A DNA stretch of 64,000 bases from Phytophthora quininea. Lineage: Eukaryota > Oomycota > Peronosporomycetes > Peronosporales > Peronosporaceae. The notes under the pieces are model-generated. The model was not told the DNA's origin. It ran no database searches and saw only the letters and a program-made list of their open reading frames with translations. Shown here piece by piece: positions 57,019 through 64,000 of this stretch. A program made the position numbers and the translations under genes. The stretch is from positions 806,001 through 870,000 of the forward strand of contig JAAVTG010000075.1 of the NCBI GenBank assembly GCA_011947345.1, read 5' to 3'. Each line of letters opens with the position of its first letter. The first letter of the stretch is position 1.

Positions 57019-57075
57019 ACATATATCCGCGTACCTCCTCAACCTGCGCGGACACATTGCATTCGATTCCCCCAA

Positions 57076-58161
57076 TTACTTCGTTTTCTTGGAGCTACCG
57101 AAGGTGCTCAGGTCAACGAGCTCTGGGGCAAATAGACCAGCAGACGCAAAGCCCATGAACCACGCGAATGGTCCAAGGAATGGGATCTGCAGCATGTAGC
57201 AGAAGACAACACCAAAGCCCAGTCGGGCGGCATCGCTCCCGCTTTGGTGCCATTCCCGCTGCTCTGCGCGACTGTCGTACTCCTCGCTGTCGATTTCCAT
57301 GTCGGTCAGCAGGTCCGTGCTGACGTTGGGGTCGCCGTCCTTGGCCGCTGACTTGAGGCGCGAGATAATCGGGTCGAAAAGCTCTCGGATCATCGCGCGA
57401 GAGTCCAGCCACATGTGGACAAGCTGCAGAGCTGCATCGCGCGTCGACGGGAGCACAAACGCCACGAAGATTGGCACGAGGAAGGCCATCTCCATGTGCC
57501 GAATGCTGTTTAGACACTGTTAGCAGTCCACCCCATCTGCAGTTCATACAACTCAACGCACCGGTAGCCAAACTGAGCGAAAGGAATTAGCACGCCGAGG
57601 AGGGGCTTGGCGAGCAGCGCCACCAATCCGAAGCCCAGCTGCCGCAGCCCGAAGCGCATCAAATGGCGCACATACTCCCAGTCCCAGTAGATGGCCTTCT
57701 TCCGCCGGATAGACGTCGCAAGCGCCGCATCGCGCGTCGCGACTCCCGCGAAGAAGGCGTCCTCGAACATGGAGACGCTGAAGTAGCGGCAGATGCTGAT
57801 GAGCAGGAAGGGCACGGTCGAGACCGCCGCGTAGCGGAATGCCCGCACAGTGGCGTCGATGGTCTCCTGCTCCAGAAAGAGTGCGCTGATCCATTCCACG
57901 GGCAGCAGCAGCAAGTGCAGCACGGCCGACAGCACGAGCGACATGATCAGCAGGCGCTTCATCCGGCTACCAGCAACAGATCCGTTAGACTCGGACATGT
58001 TGACACACAGACACACAGACCGCTTCCTACCGCCAGAACTCGTTGCGGAGACGCGGGTCGGCGAGCGCTCGGAAGGAGCCGCCGACTGCGGCTGACGCTC
58101 CATACAGGAAGCGCTTGCTGCGCGCCAGCAAGTCCATCGGCGGGGTCTTGATCTCGACCAT
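57076..58161 (-). CDS. Multi-pass membrane protein of unknown function
   Basis: 321 aa in three exons (58161-58031, 57966-57562, 57505-57076); introns 57967-58030 (64 nt) and 57506-57561 (56 nt), GT-AG, all joining in frame. It has about six TM segments (LLIMSLVLSAVLHLLLLPVEWI; VSTVPFLLISICRYF; GFGLVALLAKPLLGVLIPF; FLVPIFVAFVLPS; LGFGVVFCYMLQIPFLGPF) and acidic loops (VSTDLLTDMEIDSEEYDS). I do not recognise the family. An EI24/CysZ-like fold is a weak possibility. The start at 58161 was chosen because it gives clean splicing to the later exons. Confidence 0.75.
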
Positions 58162-58438
58162 CTCGGAAGAAACTCAGCGAATGTCGTGTCTCATGATTTA
58201 TGGTGTAAACGAGCGCCAATGCTCCGCGTCCACTGCCGGGGCCTCGAGCTCAACGCCCTGCGCGAGAATGAGCTCTTTGACGGCGGGATGGCGAGTGCAA
58301 GCGCAACATGCAAGCGCAACAAGAAGCGTCACCTGTTTTCGACCCGACGGTGCTCTGCCAGCTGGCTTATCGGGATGTCCTCTCCTCTTCATGCTCCACC
58401 TGGCGCGTCTTGTCCGGCCAGTTCCAGTCTACGCAGCA

Positions 58439-60179
58439 ATGTCCGCGTCCTCACCACCTCCCGACGGAGCCCTCGCGTCTCTGGCCGCGCCCCGGTCGCT
58501 GCCGCTAGCGCTGGGAGTCGGCACCGGCGTTCTTGCGGCGGTGGTTGTCTCGTTAGCTGACGCCCGATCTTCCGCCGTCGTGCACTGGCTGCTCCGTTTG
58601 CCCGGAGGACTCTTCCTGAATGCCATCGCGGTGCTCACACTGCCCATCGTCATGCTCCACGCGACGCTGACGGGAGCAACGGTAGCTCATGACACAGCAA
58701 ACGTCAAGGCCCAGCAACGCCGTTGGCTGCGGATCGGCGCGGCGTCGCTCGGGGTTTTGCAGCGTCGACGTTATTCGCCAGTGCACTTGGCGCATCCGTG
58801 GCGGTCACTCTGCGGAGCATCGTGCCAAGTAGCGAGACGTTGGCGCTGGCTTGGGGCCTCCCGTCGGGCGCAACCGTGGCGTTCTCGTGTCCCGGCGACA
58901 CCGCCAACGGTTCGCTGTCCCTGCAGAGTGACGGGAAGCTCGTATGCTCGAAAAACGTCTCGACCTTCGTGCTGGACGATGTAGCGCGTACATTTGTGGT
59001 GAAATCGCAGACAACTGCAGGAAGTGTTGGGGAGCAATTGTTGACCGTGGTGGAGAGTGTGCTCCTGGCAAACGTGGCAGGCGGATTCCAAGCTGGAGAT
59101 GTTTTGAGCCTCGTTGTGGGAGGACTCGCACTCGGGACAGCGCTGGTTTGCTATACTGCGGTGGAAGAGGGGAACCTCCAAACCAAGAAGAAGGTGAACG
59201 GAATCAAGCTGCAGAAGATGAACAAGAAGAGGAGATTGAGGTCATGCTATTGCAATTAGTTGCTCACGCAGAAACTGCGCTGTGCAGCGTGCTCCAGTGG
59301 ATCCACAAGTATTTACCCTTCGGCGCTGCATTCATGACGGCAAGTGTTCTTCTGTACGCATCGTCGACTGAAGACGCACATATCGGTGCCCTGGCAGCCG
59401 CAGCTTTAGCTCTCGTGGCCGTGTTGCTGTTGGCGCTCGTGCTGGATGTCGTGGCCATGCTGACGTTGGCAACAATATTGACACAGTCCAACCCGTTTGG
59501 GTTCCTCAAGTACGTCGTGTCGGCCCAGTTGATGGCCCTGGGCTCGGGTTCTCCCTTGATAGCGCTCCCCACCACTGTCTCCTCGGTCATTGCCACCAAA
59601 TCGGTGTCCTCGCCGCTGGCTTTCGTCTTGTGTACAGCAAGCACCGTATTGAACCAAACGGGCACGGCAATTTACATCTCCGTCAGCACCCTGTTCGTGC
59701 TCACGGCGTCGGGTTCAGGCATGAATAGCAGCGAGTTTGGCAATGCAGAATCGGCCAGCAATACAATGGCGATGGTGTTTGCCAACGTGGTCCTCGCTAG
59801 CGTGGTCTCCCCGCTGCCTGGTAGCAGCAAGACGGCAGCGCTGGCAACGAGTCTAGGAGACATTTTTGGGGTCCCCATCGGCACACGGACCGTGTTGTTG
59901 GCCTTCTTGGTGGGTCTGGAGTGGATCACGGACCCGTTGGTGGCCTGTGTGAACGTCACGAACAACGCATTGGTAGCGCTGGTAATTTCCCACTACTTTG
60001 AAGACAATCCGACTTCGAGAGCTCTAGTAGAACCTGATGATTCCGAGGCACCGACACGGGAGACGACGACTCCCGACGTGCGAGAGCAAACCCAAGTATC
60101 TGACGAAAGCGTGCAGATTCTAACGTCCGACCATCGAGGCATAACGCTGGCGTCGATCAGCAGTCAAAACTGGGTGTAG
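58439..60179 (+). CDS. SLC1/DAACS-family transporter, copy 2 (divergent)
   Basis: About 579 aa. TM helices include SLPLALGVGTGVLAAVVVSL, PGGLFLNAIAVLTLPIVML, ALAAAALALVAVLLLALV. HP1 reads GSGSPLIALPTTVSSV instead of the family SSSATLP; TM7 has LNQTGTAIY in place of NMDGTA; TM8 has WITDPLVACVNVTNNA, where an Arg and the last Asp of the binding site are absent. The loop near 58860-59050 has several NxS/T sites. Frame changes near 58751 (GGGG) and 59210. These losses suggest another substrate or another coupling ion. It is followed directly by copy 3 on the same strand. Confidence 0.78.
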
Positions 60180-60324
60180 TAAAAGTGAATAGATAGATGT
60201 CTGTGAGTTCGACGAATGTGAAAATAGCAAGCACTTGGGATGCTGCCCTGAGCGAAACACTTCCTGCCGTCCCGGGCAGTTTCTTCAGTCGCATTGTTGC
60301 GTCCAAGTTCTCGAGCGTGTGGCC

Positions 60325-62096
60325 ATGGAGAGGCACTTCGATGACTTGCTGGTGCAGAATCCGATTGATCGCGCTTCTTCCGCTGCCTTTCGCGCTGCAG
60401 TTGCAGGGATCCCAGCAGACTCGATCGAAATGGCGACCACAAGCTCCCATGGAGATATCGGCAGCTCACGTGACCGAGAACCGCTGACGATGACGATGAG
60501 TCCATCAGCCATTGCCCAATTTCGAGACCCTCTGTCGACCTTCCACAATCAAAAGGGGTTCCTTGGCCTGGTGCTACGACGCAAACACAAGCGCCGGATG
60601 TCGAGGATGACTTGCTGGTGGACTTATACTACAAGACCCCGAGTCTGTGGATGACAACTGCTGCTGGAACTGTTGGCGTCGTTGTTGGAGGACTGCTGAA
60701 CAAACACCCGATCAGCGAGGATGCTCAGCTCTGGATCGGTCTAGTGGGAACACTCCTTATCCGAGCGCTGGAGTGCCTCACGCTGCCGCTCATGTTCACA
60801 AGCGTCACCATTTGCTTTTCGAACCTCGTGGTGTCGGGTAAAACTCGCCCAGTTATGATCCGCTTGGTCGTGTACTTCACAATTGCTGCGCTGCTAGCGA
60901 GTTGTGTAGCGCTTGCCGTGGCCTTCTGCTTTGCCAGTTCATTTAAAGCCATGCCTGACGCCCCAGCAGCTACCACAAGCTTCCAGTTCATTTTGCGGTG
61001 CCCAAATGGTCGATATTATTCCCGAGAGGACGAATGTTCGGCTCAGTATTCGCGTGACGGACAAGTCCTCAAAGCCACCAACGTTACTGGTCTACCGAGC
61101 TCGCTCGAGCTATCGCTGGCGTCGTCAAGTGGCGTATTCCCCGACTCCCAGAGCTTAGCCAAGCAAATCGTGCACTTCTTCGAAGACTTCTTTACCGAGA
61201 ACATCACAGAGGCGTTCGTGTCGGTGCAGTTCCTGGGCATCACCATTTTCAGCATGATCATCGGCGCTACCATCATGACGGTGTACGACCCGTCCACTGG
61301 GGAGCTCAACCACGCTCTCGTTCTAATCCGGCAGGTTCATGTGGTGCTAGAATTGATTCTGAACTGGGTTGTCCCGTACATTCCCCTGGGAACGCTGTCC
61401 ATGATGACATACAGCGTGATGACAGGCGAGTTCTCGCAACAAGCGATGCGCGACTCGCTGTATTTCACACTGACGATGGTGGTGGCATTGCTGGTGAACT
61501 TCTTCGCTGTCGCCTGTGTGTTCTACGTGATCCTCGTGCGGCGCAACCCATTGACGTTTGCGTGGTTCCTCATGCCGAGCTTAATCTACATGATCGCGAC
61601 AGGCAACTACCTGGCGACCATCCCCGTCCTCATGCGCAGCCTCGAGAAATCCCAACAAGTTTCGCGGACGCTGGCGCAATTCACCGTTTGTTTAGGTTTG
61701 TCGCTATGTCTCTGTGGCACGGCAGTTTTCTTCGTGGTGGCGCCGATCTTCATGGCCTACACCAGCGGACTGGAGGAAGTCATCACCCCAGGGCGGATGA
61801 TTGCTCTGATCGTGGTGGCGACTGCAAGCTCCATCGGCACACCGCTCGTGCCGGGCTCGGCACTCACGTTCACGTGCACGATTTGGAAGACAATTTTCAC
61901 AAGTCAAGTTCCAGGCTCCTTCGTGTATGTGGCCGCAATGGAATGGATCATGTATCGCTTACGACGCACCTACAACATCGTCGTGGCCGCCTTCATTGCC
62001 CGCATTCTTGCCGAACAGCTCGACGAGACGGTCGAGGACGAACAAGACCGCGTGTATCTCGACCAGCAACTCGGCATGACGCGCGGACCCCAATAA
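60325..62096 (+). CDS. SLC1/DAACS-family transporter, copy 3 (divergent)
   Basis: About 589 aa. A 90-residue hydrophilic N-terminus (MERHFDDLLVQNP) precedes TM1 (LWMTTAAGTVGVVVGG), then LECLTLPLMFTSVTICFSNLV. An extracellular loop carries NVTG and NITE. HP1 reads ATGNYLATIPVLMRSLE; TM7 reads LCLCGTAVFFVVAPIFMAY, lacking the NMDGT Asp and Asn; TM8 reads EWIMYRLRRTYNIVVAAF, keeping Arg and Asn but no last Asp. A one-base frame change near 60597 joins the N-terminus to the main frame. It is convergent with the CPBP gene (stops 24 bp apart). The substrate is unknown. Confidence 0.8.
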
Positions 62097-62120
62097 AGCT
62101 ACCTTTGATATTTACCTGCT

Positions 62121-63107
62121 TTAACGTTGCTTGTCTTGTTTGTCATGCTTGGCTTGGACTTGAGATAGTAGCCTGGCAGTCGCCACGCCGTACGTCGACA
62201 ACGCAATAACAACTGAGCAAACGATGCTTGGCTGCGTCATGTCAACCGCGACCTGCTTGGATACACTCATGGCAAAGATGTTGTTGATCACATGCAGAGC
62301 GAGGCACTCCGTGAGAGACCCGGACAGCAAGAGCTTTAACGCTAAAAAGGCCCCGACCACCAGCGCCCAGACAACTTGAAACGCGACGTAGCTTGCCGAG
62401 TACTGTGTCCGGAGATGTCTTGCGTTGGCCAAATGGATTCCTGCGAACAAGATACCGGAGATTGCAACACTCCACCCGGCACTGTGCGTTCGATTGAGCG
62501 TCACCAAAGCCACGGCCCCTCGAAAGAATAACTCTTCTCGGAGCGGTGCAAGGAGCAGATTGTGCAGCGTCTCCGCAACGGCAAATGATCCATCCGAGTG
62601 AATTAATGTGGACTGAATGTTGCTCCACAACACGATCTCTTGATCTTGATGCTGCCACTGGAAAAGTAGCAATACGGCCAAGAGATGGATCACCAACGAA
62701 AGCAGGCAGGTCGTTGCATTTGAGCAGCGGAATCTCCAAAGTCTTTGGACGAGCTCTTGTTTCGATCGGCGAAAGAAGCGGCTCAGGAACGCCAGCAAGC
62801 CCCACCCAAACACTCCAGCCTCGCAGGCCTTCACCACGGCGGCTTCGTGGGCCCACGCGATGCCAATTGCAGCTAGCAGCACTTGCAGGACATTACGCAC
62901 GAGAGTTCCGATGATAGAGCTGCCTAGTAGCATCAGGAACGCGGCACCGCTGACGACCGCCAGTTCCATACCCAACACAACGCCGAGGACGACTGGTGGC
63001 AGCTCGGTCCTTGGTTGAACTGTCGTCGCCTCGCCAGGCTCCTGCAGTGCCATCAGCACCGCCAAGACGCCGTTGGGCTCGCTCGAGAGCCATCTCCACG
63101 CCTTCAT
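62121..63107 (-). CDS. CPBP-family (CAAX/ABI) intramembrane protease
   Basis: About 328 aa with at least seven TM segments. The family signature is in place: motif 1 EELFFRGAVAL (Glu-Glu-x3-Arg), motif 2 FAGIHLAN (Phe-x3-His), motif 3 CLALHVINNIFAM (His-x3-Asn). These are the glutamate-type metal-free active-site residues of RCE1-like and bacterial immunity CPBP proteases. Plant members lie in plastids or the ER; the substrate here is unknown. I start at the Met at 63107; a longer frame from 63164 exists but would overlap the 3' end of the upstream SAM-ankyrin gene by 23 bp. No frame change found. Confidence 0.85.
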   Translation of the reverse strand: MKAWRWLSSEPNGVLAVLMALQEPGEATTVQPRTELPPVVLGVVLGMELAVVSGAAFLMLLGSSIIGTLVRNVLQVLLAAIGIAWAHEAAVVKACEAGVFGWGLLAFLSRFFRRSKQELVQRLWRFRCSNATTCLLSLVIHLLAVLLLFQWQHQDQEIVLWSNIQSTLIHSDGSFAVAETLHNLLLAPLREELFFRGAVALVTLNRTHSAGWSVAISGILFAGIHLANARHLRTQYSASYVAFQVVWALVVGAFLALKLLLSGSLTECLALHVINNIFAMSVSKQVAVDMTQPSIVCSVVIALSTYGVATARLLSQVQAKHDKQDKQR

Positions 63108-63141
63108 CGCCCCCTCTACTTGTGCACAGCCGAGACATCGG

Positions 63142-64000
63142 TCACTCGAGGCCATCGTATGCATTGAGCCCGTTCTCGTTCAGCAGGTCGTCGCGGCCGC
63201 CGCCTTTATCCGGATCCAGCAGCCACGCCCCCAGGTCGAAGAAGCTGTAGGCCATGGCGTAGTGACCTGCCGTGTGGCCGCGACTCTGCAGACAGACAGA
63301 ATGTTAGTGCGATCAACGATCATGACAGCAGACTGAGACGTACGTTTTGGTGGTCCGGGTTGGCGCCTTTGGCCACCAGGAGCTGCGCCACCTTGAGGTG
63401 GTTGTTCTGCGCGGCCATCAGTAGCGGCGAATTGCCCTTGTCGTCGCCCTTGTTGATGTGGAAGACGCTCTTCTCCAGGGTATCGTTGTAGATGGTCCCC
63501 GTGCCCGGCGCAAACTGCGTCACCGCCGTTAGCGGGTCGAACTTCCGCTCAGGCAAGTCTTGCAGCGCCTCGCGGATCTGCTTGAGTTTGCCATGCCGCA
63601 CCAAGCTACAGAACTCGACGAATGGTACCACGACGCGCCCATTACCGGCAGGAGGTTCGCTGGGATTTTGCGGCGCTGGAGCTGAGCTGGCAATTGGTGC
63701 TGGGGCGGCGGAAATTGCTGCCACGCCGCCAAACGGTTTGGCAGGGCTGCTGTTCGGCACCACCACCGGATCGGACATTACTGGTCCAGGGCTTCCGGTG
63801 TTCTCTCCGTACAGCCGCCGAACTTGTTCGCGCTCGCGCACTCGCATCTCCTCCAAGGTGGTGAGCACTTTTTCCGGTGCAATCGGTGCTCCATTCCCAA
63901 CGTGTGGCGGAGATCGTCGTCTGTGAGATGAAGCAGCAGAGCGCCATCGACGGTGGCGTCGGCAAACGCGCGTTTGTACTGCGCCAACGCCAACGTGTCC
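63142..64000 (-). CDS. SAM-domain and ankyrin-repeat protein (3' part, cut by window edge)
   Basis: Partial; the 5' end is outside the window. A SAM-like helical domain (LAQYKRAFADATVDGALLLHLTDDDL...LGMEHRLHRKKV) is followed by a Pro/Ala/Ser-rich linker (SSAPAPQNPSEPP), an EF-like helical stretch, and an ankyrin unit (KGNSPLLMAAQNNHLKVAQLLVAKGANPD) continued after a 58-nt intron (63286-63343, GT-AG) by SRGHTAGHYAMAYSF. It ends DGLE at 63142-63144. A TTTTT run at 63869-63873 (minus AAAAA) is one base short. SAM domains mediate protein or RNA contacts. Same strand as CPBP. Confidence 0.75.

Noticed and set aside
1..64000. CRISPR arrays, rRNA or tRNA genes, operon-style promoters
   Set aside because: None was seen on either strand by eye; no tRNA cloverleaf or rRNA core sequence was recognised, and bacterial signals do not apply here.

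Overview
This window reads as nuclear DNA of an oomycete, probably the Phytophthora/Pythium lineage. It is gene-dense and GC-rich, with about 30 protein genes on both strands and intergenic gaps often under 150 bp. The 23 introns I can place are 46 to 106 nt long. Gene content fits: a pentafunctional AROM protein, several CD36-family and SLC1-family paralogs, oomycete-style ankyrin repeats, and many short-spaced divergent pairs. I see no rRNA, tRNA, CRISPR array or intact transposon. The species is not resolved by reading alone.

Layout. 0.1-7 kb: a FAR1/ZSWIM-type DNA-binding protein is divergent from AROM (five shikimate-pathway steps), followed by an APH-1 (gamma-secretase subunit) homolog. 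7-15.4 kb: a 1.6 kb gap, the O-GlcNAc transferase, the SEC11 signal peptidase divergent from an RsuA/RluB-type pseudouridine synthase, and a mucin-like single-pass receptor. 15.8-24.3 kb: a domesticated pogo/Tigger-type transposase lacking two catalytic acids, a small unknown gene, CD36 copy 1, a decayed multi-pass membrane gene and an ankyrin protein. 24.4-32 kb: condensin SMC4, the NEDD8 E1 subunit UBA3 and a six-exon coiled-coil gene. 32.3-36.3 kb: a secreted GH19 chitinase, a PPT1-like thioesterase and a CTL/SLC44 transporter. 36.3-46.8 kb: a FANCJ/BRIP1 helicase, an acidic unknown protein, SLC1 copy 1, a spinster-like MFS transporter and COP9 subunit CSN2. 47.5-54.4 kb: CD36 copies 2 and 3 in tandem, then two tandem double-cytochrome-b5-like genes. 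54.5-64 kb: an organellar family-A DNA polymerase (POP type), an unknown membrane protein, SLC1 copies 2 and 3, a CPBP/CAAX protease, and the 3' part of a SAM-ankyrin gene cut by the window edge.

Most long genes are broken by single-base frame changes. Nearly all lie in or beside short homopolymers (CCCC, GGGG, AAAA, TTTTT), mostly one base short, and adding one base restores conserved family motifs. I therefore treat these genes as intact with assembly or read errors, not as pseudogenes, and give whole-gene spans. The exception is 21490-22992, where multiple lesions suggest real decay. UBA3 and CSN2 act in the same cullin-neddylation cycle. SEC11, OGT and APH-1 act in protein processing and modification. 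SMC4, FANCJ and the POP polymerase maintain chromosomes and organelle DNA. The repeated families (CD36 x3, SLC1 x3, double-b5 x2) look like lineage-specific expansions.
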